A DNA stretch of 64,000 nucleotides. Source: Pseudomonas laurylsulfatiphila (GTDB lineage Bacteria > Pseudomonadota > Gammaproteobacteria > Pseudomonadales > Pseudomonadaceae). Under the pieces are notes generated by a model. It ran no database searches, was not told where the DNA came from, and saw only the letters and a list, made by a program, of their open reading frames with translations. This document shows positions 48,339-58,275 of this stretch, one piece after another. The first letter of the stretch is position 1, and the number at the start of each line of letters is the position of its first letter. Position numbers and translations under genes: made by a program. Location: positions 722,147 through 786,146 of the forward strand of contig NZ_NIRS01000004.1 in assembly GCF_002934665.1 (NCBI RefSeq), read 5' to 3'.

Positions 48339-50300
48339 ATGACACTGCGTAAACAGTTGTTCCTGGCCATCTGCCTGTTCCTGCTGGTGGCATTCAGCGG
48401 CAGTTTTTTTGCCAGCCTCGAAAGCTCCCGCGAGCAAACGCTCAGTCAGCTGCGCGCCCACGCTCAGGACGCGGCCACCGCGTTGGGGCTGTCACTGACG
48501 GCACAGGTCGATGACCTGGCAATGATGGAGCTGATGGTCAGTTCGATTTTCGACAGCGGCTATTTCAGCAGCATCCGCGTGATCAGGCTCAAGGATCAGC
48601 AAACCCTGGTGGAGCGCAGCACACCGACAAAAATCGACGGCGTGCCTGACTGGTTCGTCAACCTGGTCAACCTGCGCCCGGAGGGTGGCGACGCCTTGGT
48701 CATGCGCGGCTGGGAACAGCTGGCACGGGTCGAAGTGTTGAGCAATCCGCAATTCGCCCTGGCCAAGCTCTGGGACAGCACCCTCGGCAGCCTGATCTGG
48801 TTGCTGTTATGCGGGTTGCTCAGTGCGGTGATTGGAGGATGGATGCTGCGCAGGCAGTTCCGCCCACTCGACAGCATGGTCCGACAAGCCGAAGCCATCA
48901 GTAAACGCGAGTTTCTCAGCCTGCCCAACCTGCCACGCACACCGGAGCTCAAACGGGTAGTGCTGGCCATGAACCAGATGGTCGAAAAGCTCAAGGCGCT
49001 ATTTATCGAAGAAGCTGCGCGCAGCGAAAAACTGCGGGCCGAATCCTATCTCGACAGCCTTACCGGCCTGGCCAACCGGCGCCTGCTCGACGAACAACTG
49101 GCCGACCACTTGAGAGTGTGCGAACAGAGCCGCGATGGCCATCTGCTGATGTTGCGGATCAACGACCTGAACGGGCTCAACCAGCGACTGGGCGGCCAAC
49201 GAACGGACGCACTGATCAGCGCCGCCGGCGAACTGCTCAGACGCCTGACTCAATTGCCGGAACGTCGCACCTGGCTGGCGGCGCGCAATCGCGGTGGGGA
49301 ATTCAGCCTGCTGACGCCGGGTCTGGACGCCGACAGCGCCGCGCGCCTGGCTGCCGATGTCAGCATCAGCCTGGAGAACCTGCGCCTGACCGGCGCCAGC
49401 GATTGTATGCCCGTCGCCCACCTGGGCGTTGTCGCCTACCGCCCCGGAGAGTCGATCGGCAACGTACTGCTGCGCCTTGATCAGGCATTGACTGAATCCC
49501 GGCAGCGTCCCGAGCGACCCTGGGTGTATCTGGGCCACCATGACACTGCGCCGAATCACTCCCAGCACGACTGGCGCACCTGGATCGACGACGCCTTGAC
49601 CGAAGGCAAGATGCAGTTGTACTTCCAGCCCGTCGTGCAATGCGCCGACACCCGCCAGGTGCTGCATCACAAAGTGCTGGCACGCCTGCTCGACCCACAG
49701 GGCGAAGCGATCGCCGCCGGGCATTTCCTGCCGTGGATCGAGCGTCTGGGCTGGTCGGAACGCTTCGACCTGGCCATGCTCGAAGCCACGCTGGACGAGC
49801 TGGTGGTCAACCGCAGGCCCTTGGCACTGAGCCTGTACGGGAGCACCCTGCGCGATCCGGTGCAATGGCGAACAATCCTCGACCTGCTCGACTCCCTTCC
49901 GGAGCTGGCACCGCTGCTGACCCTGGAAATCGACGAGCGCCAGTTGCCCTCCCCCGAAGAACTGCAGCGTTTGAGCCACAGCCTGCTGAACACCGGTTAT
50001 CGTATCGGCCTGCAACACTTCGGCGGGCGCTTCAGCCAGATCGGCAACCTCACCCAATTGGGTTTGGCGTACCTGAAAATCGATGGGGCCTACATTCGCG
50101 CCATTGACGAACAGCCTGACAAACGGCTGTTCATCGACGCAATCTTTCGCGCGACCCACAGCATTGATTTGCCGCTGATTGCCGAGAGGGTCGAGACGCA
50201 AGGGGAACTGGAGATCATCCGGGAACTGGGTGTATTCGGCGCGATGGGGCGATTGATCGGGTCGCCGGAGCCAGGCAGCCGAAGCACCTCCGACCATTGA
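48339..50300 (+). CDS. lapD: LapD, c-di-GMP receptor controlling LapG
   Basis: A 653-residue inner-membrane protein. An N-terminal membrane segment, a periplasmic LapD/MoxY domain (about residues 30-145, GWEQLARVEVLSNPQFALAK), a second membrane segment (149-172), HAMP, then degenerate GGDEF (RGGEF near residue 328) and degenerate EAL (KVLARL instead of EAL). Loss of the catalytic residues fits a receptor rather than an enzyme. At high c-di-GMP LapD binds LapG and protects the adhesin. A large LapA-type adhesin gene is 8 kb away. Confidence 0.95.
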   Translation: MTLRKQLFLAICLFLLVAFSGSFFASLESSREQTLSQLRAHAQDAATALGLSLTAQVDDLAMMELMVSSIFDSGYFSSIRVIRLKDQQTLVERSTPTKIDGVPDWFVNLVNLRPEGGDALVMRGWEQLARVEVLSNPQFALAKLWDSTLGSLIWLLLCGLLSAVIGGWMLRRQFRPLDSMVRQAEAISKREFLSLPNLPRTPELKRVVLAMNQMVEKLKALFIEEAARSEKLRAESYLDSLTGLANRRLLDEQLADHLRVCEQSRDGHLLMLRINDLNGLNQRLGGQRTDALISAAGELLRRLTQLPERRTWLAARNRGGEFSLLTPGLDADSAARLAADVSISLENLRLTGASDCMPVAHLGVVAYRPGESIGNVLLRLDQALTESRQRPERPWVYLGHHDTAPNHSQHDWRTWIDDALTEGKMQLYFQPVVQCADTRQVLHHKVLARLLDPQGEAIAAGHFLPWIERLGWSERFDLAMLEATLDELVVNRRPLALSLYGSTLRDPVQWRTILDLLDSLPELAPLLTLEIDERQLPSPEELQRLSHSLLNTGYRIGLQHFGGRFSQIGNLTQLGLAYLKIDGAYIRAIDEQPDKRLFIDAIFRATHSIDLPLIAERVETQGELEIIRELGVFGAMGRLIGSPEPGSRSTSDH

Positions 50301-50403
50301 TCGGAAACCACCTCACACCTGTTATTTATGACAGTAGGCAAGCTATCAGCGCAGGGTTTAAATCACTCGGGCACATTCACTTTCCATGCCCGGAGTCATC
50401 ATC

Positions 50404-53373
50404 ATGACTGCTAAACCACCGAATACTTCAACACTTACGTCAGACACACAGAGTGAAACAACAGACAGAGTATCCTTCGATTCAATCACGGACAGCAAGG
50501 GTACTCTCGTTCCCAAAAACAGCGTTACTTATGACCCAATGCTGGAATTGAAGGGTAAGGCTGACGCAGGCAGGATACTCAATATTCGCGATCGTTTTTC
50601 CTATATCACTGATGTGACGACTCTCCCGTCAGGAAACTGGATCAAACAACTCGACTTTAGCAACCAGGAATTCAAGCGTTTCAGCCTTAATGTCATCGAA
50701 AAAGACCCACCTCAAGATAGCTCGCCCCCGTACGATTTCATATGGGCGACCGAGACGCCGATCATCAAGGTAGTCACTGGCAAAGATGGCCCGATTAACG
50801 ATGGCGATGACTACACCGGTGACTCACTGGAGTTCACGGGCAACGCACCTCCCGGTATGGAAGTTGAAGCGTTCAACGGCGACACATCCACGGGCAAGAA
50901 AATCCCGGTTAATTCTGTCGGTTTGTTCAAACTCACCCTCGATGGACTCACCGCTGGCACCTACAAGATCAAGATCAAGGCTGCCAATGGCAAAGAGTCC
51001 GATGTGTTCACCTTCCATGTCGTATCGGATATAGAACTGATCCTTGATAGGGTCTACGATTCCCGCGGGAAGATTATCACTGAAGGCGATACCACCTACA
51101 GCGACACGGCTACGGTCCATGGCTATGCCTGGATCGGCAAAGAGGTGCAACTGCTCAATTTCGACGAGCCTGTCGACGGAGCAATAGGGACCGCCCAGGA
51201 GCCTGACGGACTCTGGACAATCGAATTTGAGTTGTCCGCCCCCAATTTGTACAGCCTTACCGCCAAGGCGCTTTATGGCGAGGGTGAAACTTCCAAGCCG
51301 CCCTATCTCTTTGAAGCGCTGGAGGACGTCAAGCTGAGCCTGGATAACGTCGTCGACTCCAAGGGGTCGATCGATGAGGGCAAGACCACCTACGATAAAA
51401 AGGTAAAGGTCAGCGGCTATGCCAGGCCCGGCAAACGCGTGCAGTTGCGCAATCATGGCGTGCCCATCGTCGGGGCAACCACACCCACCAACGAGAAGAC
51501 CGGATGCTGGGAAATCGAACTTGATGTGATCCCGCTCACCTACAGTCTTACCGTCGAGGGGCTTTACGACGATAACGAAATCACCGACCCGCCCCGCACC
51601 TTTACCGTGAAGCTGGACGTCGAGCTGAGCCTGGATGACGTCCTCGAATCCGAAGACGGCCCCTCTGTCCCTGATGATGAGATCACTTACAAGAATCTGT
51701 TGTTCATCGTGGGACATGCCCGGCCCGGTGAGAGCATTCAGCTATTCAATGACCGTGACCCGATAGAAGGTGCCATCGCAACTGCCGATCCCGTCAGTGG
51801 CGCCTGGACATTTCCGCTCAATGTGACAGCCGGTTACTACAAGCTGACCGCTCAGGCAAAATATGGTGACAACGAAACCACCAACCCGCCCCGCACCTTT
51901 ACCGTGAAGCTGGACGTCGCGCTGAGCCTGGATGACGTCCTCGAATCCGAAGACGGCCCCTCTGTCCCTGATGATGAGATCACTTACAAGAATCTGTTGT
52001 TCATCGTGGGACATGCCCGGCCCGGTGAGAGCATTCAGCTATTCAATGACCGTGACCCGATAGAAGGTGCCATCGCAACTGCCGATCCCGTCAATGGCGC
52101 CTGGACATTTCCGCTCAATGTGACAGCCGGTTACTACAAGCTGACCGCTCAGGCAAAATATGGTGACAACGAAACCACCAACCCGCCCCGCACCTTTACC
52201 GTGGAGTCCATCATCAAGCCGCACAATACCCGTGTATTCGACTCGGACGGCCCGATCGAGGACAACGGTACAACCCCATACAACTATGTAATTGTCAGGG
52301 GCGATGCGGCACCGCTAGCGGCGATCAAGCTACAGATCAACGGAGTCACCGACCTGACGCCAGAACCGACCGACGATACGGGCAAATGGGCCAAACTCGT
52401 TCAAGATCTGGACTACGGAACCAAGTATACGTTCATCGCGGAGGCAGACTATGGTGACAATGCCGAGTCAAATCCTTGGACGATTAATCCCGAAGCGGCC
52501 ACCATCGTGCCGATCCTTGGTGAAGTTACTGACCCTGAGGGTAACAAAGTCGGAGGAAGTGAAGGTGGAACCACACTTCATACGAAACTGACTTTTGCTG
52601 GCCAAGCCAAACCACATGAAACGGTCGAGATACTGAATGGTGACGCCAGTCTCGGTGAGGCCACGGTCGATGAAAAGGGCAACTTCCGAAAAGTTATTCT
52701 CGGATTACCTGAAACTGCCTACAACATCAAAATCAGGGGCCTGTACACCGGTAACCCGGAAAGCACTCAACACTGGACGTTCACCATTGAACAGGCAGTC
52801 AGGCCAACTATCAGGCGCATTTTTGACTCCACAAACGATATTGACCCGGACGGTTACACATACGAAACGACCGTGACTGTCGAAGGCCAAGCCCACAGAC
52901 TGCAGAAAGTGCAAATATTTGACGGCGACGACTTTTTGCGTGAGGTGCCGGTCGAAGGCAATAATACTTTTAAAGCTGAACTTGGCGGATTGCGCTTTAA
53001 AAACTACGACCTGAGAATCAAACCGCTTTACGGTAGCGGCCTACCGCACTCTGCTGTTCATCGTTTCAGCATAATTACAAGAGGTGAGTTATCCATCGAT
53101 AATGTCACCGACCCCAATGGAATTCCAATTCCAGAAGGAGGAAGTGTGTCTCAAAACAAAGTGTTTACTTTCAACGGCCGCGGGGCCCCGCCAAACACCT
53201 ATGTCAGCCTGTACCGTGACAACGATATTTGGGCAGGTAGAAGATTGGCTGAAGACGATGGAACATTTCATGTAAACACTGGTTCACATCCAGTCGGAGG
53301 CCCTTACAAATTCTACCTGAAAGGTGTGGATGGCCGGACTTCGCAGAGTTGGTACATTGGTATATCACATTGA
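50404..53373 (+). CDS. Large Ig-like repeat protein
   Basis: A 989-residue protein made almost entirely of Ig-like beta modules of 90-100 residues, each with the pattern hydrophobic strand, VxGxARPGxxVQL, then LxAxTYxLTAxAxYG. Nine or ten modules can be counted. Two neighbouring modules are almost identical at DNA level (see the repeat entry). No signal peptide, membrane segment or RTX repeats are visible, so how or whether it leaves the cell is unclear. ATG at 50404 has GGAG 8-11 bases upstream; an ATG at 50386 lacks one. The gene looks poorer in GC than lapD. It is likely a surface or secreted protein; function unknown. Confidence 0.75.
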   Translation: MTAKPPNTSTLTSDTQSETTDRVSFDSITDSKGTLVPKNSVTYDPMLELKGKADAGRILNIRDRFSYITDVTTLPSGNWIKQLDFSNQEFKRFSLNVIEKDPPQDSSPPYDFIWATETPIIKVVTGKDGPINDGDDYTGDSLEFTGNAPPGMEVEAFNGDTSTGKKIPVNSVGLFKLTLDGLTAGTYKIKIKAANGKESDVFTFHVVSDIELILDRVYDSRGKIITEGDTTYSDTATVHGYAWIGKEVQLLNFDEPVDGAIGTAQEPDGLWTIEFELSAPNLYSLTAKALYGEGETSKPPYLFEALEDVKLSLDNVVDSKGSIDEGKTTYDKKVKVSGYARPGKRVQLRNHGVPIVGATTPTNEKTGCWEIELDVIPLTYSLTVEGLYDDNEITDPPRTFTVKLDVELSLDDVLESEDGPSVPDDEITYKNLLFIVGHARPGESIQLFNDRDPIEGAIATADPVSGAWTFPLNVTAGYYKLTAQAKYGDNETTNPPRTFTVKLDVALSLDDVLESEDGPSVPDDEITYKNLLFIVGHARPGESIQLFNDRDPIEGAIATADPVNGAWTFPLNVTAGYYKLTAQAKYGDNETTNPPRTFTVESIIKPHNTRVFDSDGPIEDNGTTPYNYVIVRGDAAPLAAIKLQINGVTDLTPEPTDDTGKWAKLVQDLDYGTKYTFIAEADYGDNAESNPWTINPEAATIVPILGEVTDPEGNKVGGSEGGTTLHTKLTFAGQAKPHETVEILNGDASLGEATVDEKGNFRKVILGLPETAYNIKIRGLYTGNPESTQHWTFTIEQAVRPTIRRIFDSTNDIDPDGYTYETTVTVEGQAHRLQKVQIFDGDDFLREVPVEGNNTFKAELGGLRFKNYDLRIKPLYGSGLPHSAVHRFSIITRGELSIDNVTDPNGIPIPEGGSVSQNKVFTFNGRGAPPNTYVSLYRDNDIWAGRRLAEDDGTFHVNTGSHPVGGPYKFYLKGVDGRTSQSWYIGISH
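51591..52184 (+). repeat. 297-bp near-perfect tandem duplication
   Basis: Units 51591-51887 and 51888-52184 are nearly identical; only a few changes were seen (for example GTCGAGCTG against GTCGCGCTG, and GTCAGTGGC against GTCAATGGC). Each encodes one 99-residue Ig-like module. Such a pair is a substrate for module gain or loss by recombination. Confidence 0.9.
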
Positions 53374-53420
53374 TGAACTGTGACTCGCAAACCAGATTGT
53401 AAAAGCAGTATCTGAAAACG

Positions 53421-53447
53421 AAAAAAACCGCTTAACGCGGTTTTTTT
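53421..53447. terminator. Bidirectional terminator between the Ig-like gene and the autotransporter
   Basis: AAAAAAACCGC-TTAA-CGCGGTTTTTTT, with T-runs on both strands, lies between two convergent genes and can end both transcripts. Confidence 0.9.
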
Positions 53448-53467
53448 CATTCCTTTATACCAGGCCA

Positions 53468-55741
53468 TCAAAACCCGTAGCTCACCCCCAGCCTCATCGA
53501 CCATGGCTGCTCGTAGTTTTTCCCTTTGCCGTAGTCGAGGTCCGCACTCAGCCGTACATTAGATCGCAGGGAAAAAGCCACTCCACCACCCACCTCAACA
53601 CCACTACCCGACAAATCGCTGTTGAGTTCGTTGCCGTTGACATGCACGTTGTCATTGTTGGCAAACTCATGAACCATCGCGACCCGCCCGTATGGCTGCA
53701 CGACGGTACCGCCGCCCAGCTTGAAGTCACGACCGGCGGCGACACCCAGCTTGGCGCGCAACGAACGTGTCCGGTCGCCGTCGGCGTCCATGCCATTGTC
53801 CAGGTCATAGCTCGCGCCCTCGATGACGCCGGCCGACAATTGGGCGGAAGGTTTGACCCGCCAGTCATCCGCCAGCCGGACGTTGCGACCGACTTCCACC
53901 AGGGCGCTGACCGCCGAGTTGCTGTAGTCGCCTTTGGCGCGGGTTCCGTCGCTCAAGCGGACTTTCGAGTCGTTGCGGAAATGGTTGAATTTCAGCGCGC
54001 CATCGAAGTAGTAGCCGGTGTCCGGAGCCTGCCAGCCAACGTATGGACCGGCGTAGAAACTATCGACCGTTGCGCTGCTTCCGCCCTTGAGATCAATATC
54101 CGACTGGCTGTAGCCGGCCAGCACCCCGACGCTCCACGGACCATCGCCCAGACGGGTATCGGCGCCCATGGAAACACCCTGTTGCCGCTGTTGATAGGCC
54201 ACGCCCGCGCCCTCGCCAACGTTGTATTTGTTGCCGTAAGGTCGTACCCAAACGCCATGCAATTTGCCATCCGATTGCAAGTCACCCATGCGGTTTTCCA
54301 GCGACTTCAGCTCGCCATAGGAAATGGTCGTCGCGGTGCGGAACAGCGCCATCACTGTCTGGGCACCGGAGCTGACCGTTTTGGTGGCGGGATCGAGGAA
54401 CCACTCTGTACCGCCGCTGCCATCGGTGGCACTCGCCAGATCGTAGGACCAGGTGCCCAGATCCACCCGACCGCCGACCAGCGAAAACTGCGCATCGCCG
54501 CTGGCGGTGCGCACCAGTGCCAATGGTTGCGTGGCCACCGCATCCGTACCGGAAGCCGCGACTTCCAGGCCGAATTGACCATTGGCTGCGCCGGTCACAT
54601 TGAGAAAATCACCGGCACCGGTAGAGAAATCGCCCTTCATGGCAAAGGTGCCGGTGCCATCGAGGGTTCCAACGTTCAGCTGACGATATGCCCCCCCGGC
54701 ATCACCGAAATCAACTCGGCCGCCATCCATGCTCAGGCTGCCGATGGTGTCATTGCCGGTCATGGTCCAGTTCGATTGACTGAGAGTGACGCCCGTGACG
54801 TTATCCAGGCGACCGGTGAACTGCGAACCGTTTTGCAGGGTGACATTGGCGGTAGAACCGTCCTCGACCACCACGTCGCCAGTCATCTGGCCTCGATCAA
54901 ACGTCAGGTTGGCGGTGCTGGAATCAGTGACTTGCACGTTGCCTTGCAAGGCGCTGCCGGCGACTCTCATGGCGGCCGTCGATGCTCCCAGCACTTCCAA
55001 CAGGTTGCCGTTACTGCCCGCCAACGTGGAACCATTCAGCACGTCAATACGGGCGTCGACACCGTCGTCCACTTGAATCGCCGGCCCGTCGCGGCCCACG
55101 ACGCTTGAGCCGTCCAGCACCAGCGACGCAGTGCCCACGGGTGGGTCCGTTTCAAATCGCACACCGGCGGCTTCACCGCTGATTCGCGTATTGCCGGATG
55201 CGGTGACGGAGCCTCCCGCCACGATCAGGCCAAAGCTGCCTGCGCCCGTTCCGGTGACTTCGGAGTTGATCAGCTCGAGGGTGCTGAAACCTGTCACCAC
55301 GGCACCGGCAAAGCCACCACTGAATACGCTGTTGGCGGCGGTTACGGTCGAGCCGGTCCTTCCTCCTACCGTGCGATTGACCAGCAACGCAATGGTGTCG
55401 CTGCTGACCGTCGCCCGATCAATGGTTGCGCGGCTGGTATTGATGGATATCCCCGCCTGGCCGGGGTTACCGGTGACGGTCGCGCCATTGATGTTCAGGG
55501 TAGAGCCGGTCTGGACAGAGACATTTCGGGTGGTCGCATCGGTCATGTTCAACGTGCTGTTGTTTTTCACCGAATAGCTGTCAGGTGCAGCCGTTGAATC
55601 GATGTCCAGGGTGGATCCGTTATCGACAATCACTGCCGCAAAAACGGTAGAACTCATGAAAAAAAAAGCTGGCACTAATGCCAGCCTTGCGTTGGAGCCT
55701 GAAATGACAGTTGGACGAGACGCCGGTTTGTCGATTGCCAT
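53468..55741 (-). CDS. Autotransporter (type Va) with beta-helix-like passenger
   Basis: A 757-residue secreted protein. A long signal peptide (MAIDKPASRPTVISGSNARL ... FFFMSSTVFA) is followed by a passenger rich in Thr/Ser/Gly/Val repeats (about residues 40-430, GSTLNINGATVTG-type) and a C-terminal autotransporter barrel from about residue 480 (VWVRPYGNKYNVGEGAGVAY ... RLGVSYGF, ending in Phe). The pertactin-like linker lies before the barrel. Passenger type suggests adhesion. It lacks a visible protease triad. No cleavage site was identified. Its terminator is shared with the Ig-like gene. Confidence 0.9.
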   Translation of the reverse strand: MAIDKPASRPTVISGSNARLALVPAFFFMSSTVFAAVIVDNGSTLDIDSTAAPDSYSVKNNSTLNMTDATTRNVSVQTGSTLNINGATVTGNPGQAGISINTSRATIDRATVSSDTIALLVNRTVGGRTGSTVTAANSVFSGGFAGAVVTGFSTLELINSEVTGTGAGSFGLIVAGGSVTASGNTRISGEAAGVRFETDPPVGTASLVLDGSSVVGRDGPAIQVDDGVDARIDVLNGSTLAGSNGNLLEVLGASTAAMRVAGSALQGNVQVTDSSTANLTFDRGQMTGDVVVEDGSTANVTLQNGSQFTGRLDNVTGVTLSQSNWTMTGNDTIGSLSMDGGRVDFGDAGGAYRQLNVGTLDGTGTFAMKGDFSTGAGDFLNVTGAANGQFGLEVAASGTDAVATQPLALVRTASGDAQFSLVGGRVDLGTWSYDLASATDGSGGTEWFLDPATKTVSSGAQTVMALFRTATTISYGELKSLENRMGDLQSDGKLHGVWVRPYGNKYNVGEGAGVAYQQRQQGVSMGADTRLGDGPWSVGVLAGYSQSDIDLKGGSSATVDSFYAGPYVGWQAPDTGYYFDGALKFNHFRNDSKVRLSDGTRAKGDYSNSAVSALVEVGRNVRLADDWRVKPSAQLSAGVIEGASYDLDNGMDADGDRTRSLRAKLGVAAGRDFKLGGGTVVQPYGRVAMVHEFANNDNVHVNGNELNSDLSGSGVEVGGGVAFSLRSNVRLSADLDYGKGKNYEQPWSMRLGVSYGF

Positions 55742-55896
55742 GGTAATTTCCTATTCATCGATCCGTCCTCGCCGACCAAACGGGCTGGAGGACTACAAGG
55801 GCGGCGCAAGATAGCCTCACTTCCGACAAAAAAATGTAGGAGTAATCCTAAAGCCTCTCTCAGCCCAGTCCGTCAAACACCGAATGCATCAATAAA
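55742..55896. other. Intergenic region upstream of the autotransporter
   Basis: About 155 bases containing the autotransporter promoter region on the minus strand. No repeat or small gene was recognised. Confidence 0.4.
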
Positions 55897-55918
55897 GGGA
55901 GACGCCTTCGCGCCTCCC
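55897..55918 (-). terminator. Terminator after the 672-residue gene
   Basis: GGGAGGCGC-GAAG-GCGTCTCCC on the minus strand (one G-T pair), followed by TTTATTG. It lies 8 bases after the stop of the 672-residue gene. Confidence 0.7.
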
Positions 55919-55926
55919 CATATTGG

Positions 55927-57945
55927 TTATTGAGTCAGGTTACAGAATTCGCCATTACCCGGATTGAACATCCCCACCCTGAACCACTTCGGATCAGAGG
56001 GTGTTGTGTATCCATCAAGTTTTGCCGAACAGTGCAACGTGCACCAGCCATCGCGAATCTTGTCAAATACCTGCCATGGGAAAAACACACTGAAACCGGT
56101 ACTCGCCTCATCCTCATCGGGGGTCTTCTCTACCATTGCCGCAGCATCGAGGATGATATCCCCTGGGATATTTTTCCCTGTACCGTCTTCTTTAGCGTTC
56201 TCATAACCCTGCACATAGAACTTGACATCGACGCCTTTCAATCTGGTGTCACCGGAAAACTTGACCTCCACAGCCTTTCGCGCCGTATCCGGATCTACAA
56301 CCAAAGAACCGCAATGCAGTTCAGGACCGTCACCACCATTGCCATACACCACAAAATCAGGCTCAACCATTACACCGGGCACAATGCGAACTTCAACTGT
56401 CTGACGAGGCGCACGCGCAACGGTCTCGTTCACATCTTCATGACTGATCGTGTAATCCGCGAAGGCATTATCATTGTTCCCAACCGCTTTAATAATCTCC
56501 CCAGGAATCCTCATTTCAAGAACGGTCTCATTTGTTTCACTACCATCAAGTGTCACAACCCCGCCCTCACCTTCAAGCACATCAACATTCATATAACGGA
56601 GTTGAATTTGATCTTTGGCTTTATGGCCTTCATAAATTGGGACGATAACAAATGCCCCGTTCTCGGCATCCAACTTACCCAGCTTATTAGGCTCCAGTCT
56701 GTTCGCCCCAAGTACCGTAACCGGTTGTAACCTCGGATCCGTCGAACCAGGAGTACCAGGTTTATCAGGGTCCACGGGCATACCCGGTTTTCTCAAGTCT
56801 ACGTTTAACTCTTTCTTAGCCGGCGTATTGGGTGGATAGAATTTATTATTGCGCCGAACCTGCCATTCCAAATCTATCGTCTTAAGGCCAAGATCCCCAT
56901 TAAACAGCTGTTTATACGTTAGTTGTAAGTCGAAAGGAACGCTGCCCACCGGAATATCACCCAGTGGCTGCCCATCGATACTGACCCTGATTTGATCTCC
57001 TACCTGAAAGTTATCGTAATTAAACTCGGCGCCGACCGGCGTTTGCGCATCCGCCAGTAAAATCAGGTTGTTATCATCATGCAGCGCAACAGTAATGGTT
57101 TGATTCTTTGGCGCTGGAATCAGCGAAACATCAACTTCTACCGGAGGAGAAGCCACGCTCTTATTGCCTTTTCGATCCGTCGCATAAACAAAAATGGCCC
57201 GTTTACCCTCATCGCCTCCACTCTCAAGAAACGCCTTGGTCAAATTGGTTGTTTGCAGCGGAGTCACAGGAGTCGAGCGCACCGCCGTACCGATAAGTCG
57301 AGCGGTATCAAGATCCACAGCACCACTTGCGTTATATTCCGCCAGCATAAACTCAATGACATCACCGATTTTTGCATCGCCATAATTGCCTGGATAACTC
57401 AGCAACACATGGGAACTGGAATCGAAATACTCTGCTGTAATCCCCTCATTTTTAATCCTGTCCGGAACTACGGTCTCTACCGTTGGGCGAGGCGACTGCG
57501 TATCTACTTGCAATATAAACTTTTTCGACCTAGAGACATTAAAACGTACTGTCAAAAAAATCCATACCTTATGCTCACCGGCCTTGTCGGTGTATCCAGC
57601 CGGCAAGGTAATCCGCTGATCAAACCAGCTCTCGTCCAAAGGTCTAATACCTGTCAAGGGAGTGCCGACTTTATCATCATCAGTATCGCCAAGCATGAGC
57701 TGCATTGTTACTTCCCGGCCATCATTCAGATCATAATCCGCAAACTTTTGGACTCTAAAAGTCATGGCAAGCCCTTGTTCACTTTTTGGAACTTGGTTGC
57801 CCGGGTCATCATCCGTCTCCGGCAACAACTTGTTTGGCATTGGCTCCGGCGGCGGAAAATCGTCTTCGATTCGCCGCCCGCGTAGCATCGCTTTGTAATC
57901 GAGCAGCCGTTGCTGTTGAGCAGACAATTTATTGAATGTCGACAT
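55927..57945 (-). CDS. Large protein of unknown function next to adhesins
   Basis: A 672-residue protein starting MSTFNKLSAQQQRLLDYKAM at 57945, with GGAAAGGAACTACGAA upstream. The N-terminus is helical and Pro/Glu-rich to about residue 45. The rest is beta-rich, with strands such as GEHKVWIFLTVRFNVSRSKK, VIEFMLAEYNASGAVDLDTA and QVGDQIRVSIDGQPLGDIPV, suggesting repeated Ig-like or carbohydrate-binding-like folds. It has no signal peptide or RTX motif. The gene appears lower in GC than most of the window, with codons such as ATA and AGA, which hints at transfer. I do not recognise the family. It sits between an autotransporter and the giant adhesin on the same strand. Confidence 0.7.
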   Translation of the reverse strand: MSTFNKLSAQQQRLLDYKAMLRGRRIEDDFPPPEPMPNKLLPETDDDPGNQVPKSEQGLAMTFRVQKFADYDLNDGREVTMQLMLGDTDDDKVGTPLTGIRPLDESWFDQRITLPAGYTDKAGEHKVWIFLTVRFNVSRSKKFILQVDTQSPRPTVETVVPDRIKNEGITAEYFDSSSHVLLSYPGNYGDAKIGDVIEFMLAEYNASGAVDLDTARLIGTAVRSTPVTPLQTTNLTKAFLESGGDEGKRAIFVYATDRKGNKSVASPPVEVDVSLIPAPKNQTITVALHDDNNLILLADAQTPVGAEFNYDNFQVGDQIRVSIDGQPLGDIPVGSVPFDLQLTYKQLFNGDLGLKTIDLEWQVRRNNKFYPPNTPAKKELNVDLRKPGMPVDPDKPGTPGSTDPRLQPVTVLGANRLEPNKLGKLDAENGAFVIVPIYEGHKAKDQIQLRYMNVDVLEGEGGVVTLDGSETNETVLEMRIPGEIIKAVGNNDNAFADYTISHEDVNETVARAPRQTVEVRIVPGVMVEPDFVVYGNGGDGPELHCGSLVVDPDTARKAVEVKFSGDTRLKGVDVKFYVQGYENAKEDGTGKNIPGDIILDAAAMVEKTPDEDEASTGFSVFFPWQVFDKIRDGWCTLHCSAKLDGYTTPSDPKWFRVGMFNPGNGEFCNLTQ

Positions 57946-58218
57946 TTCGTAGTTCCTTTCCGTGACCGGACGCAATGCGCCAACGGTGTAACTATCTGAC
58001 GCCCAGTAAAATCAAAGACCGGCGGTTGTTCGATAAAGCTGGCATACGCCCGCTACCGCTGAATCCGGGCGAAAAACACGGGGGACTCGAGTGTGTTTGC
58101 ACCGATGCTGTCGCTTGATCGATGACTCGATTTAAAGGCAGTTACAAATGGCTGGCTACTGTCAGAAATTACAGGTTTTGCTACCACTGGTCGGAGATTC
58201 GTCTATGTCTCGGACAAT
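57946..58218. other. Intergenic region between the giant adhesin and the 672-residue gene
   Basis: About 270 bases. It holds the promoter region of the 672-residue gene on the minus strand. No repeat, RNA gene or small coding frame was supported. Confidence 0.4.
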
Positions 58219-58259
58219 AAAAAACCCGCCATCCCTTGCACAGGGATGGCGGGTTTTTT
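58219..58259 (-). terminator. Rho-independent terminator of the giant adhesin gene
   Basis: AAAAAACCCGCCATCCC and GGGATGGCGGGTTTTTT form a 17-bp perfect stem with a 7-base loop. T-runs are present on both strands. It lies 16 bases after the adhesin stop. Confidence 0.93.
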
Positions 58260-58275
58260 CGCTTAAGTTTTCAGG

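Noticed and set aside
48339..50300. LapD as an active diguanylate cyclase or phosphodiesterase
   Set aside because: GGDEF is RGGEF and EAL is degenerate (KVLARL), so it is a receptor, not an enzyme.
50824..52014. Repeated antisense frames opposite the Ig-like gene
   Set aside because: They repeat only because the coding strand is duplicated; no family resemblance or start signals.
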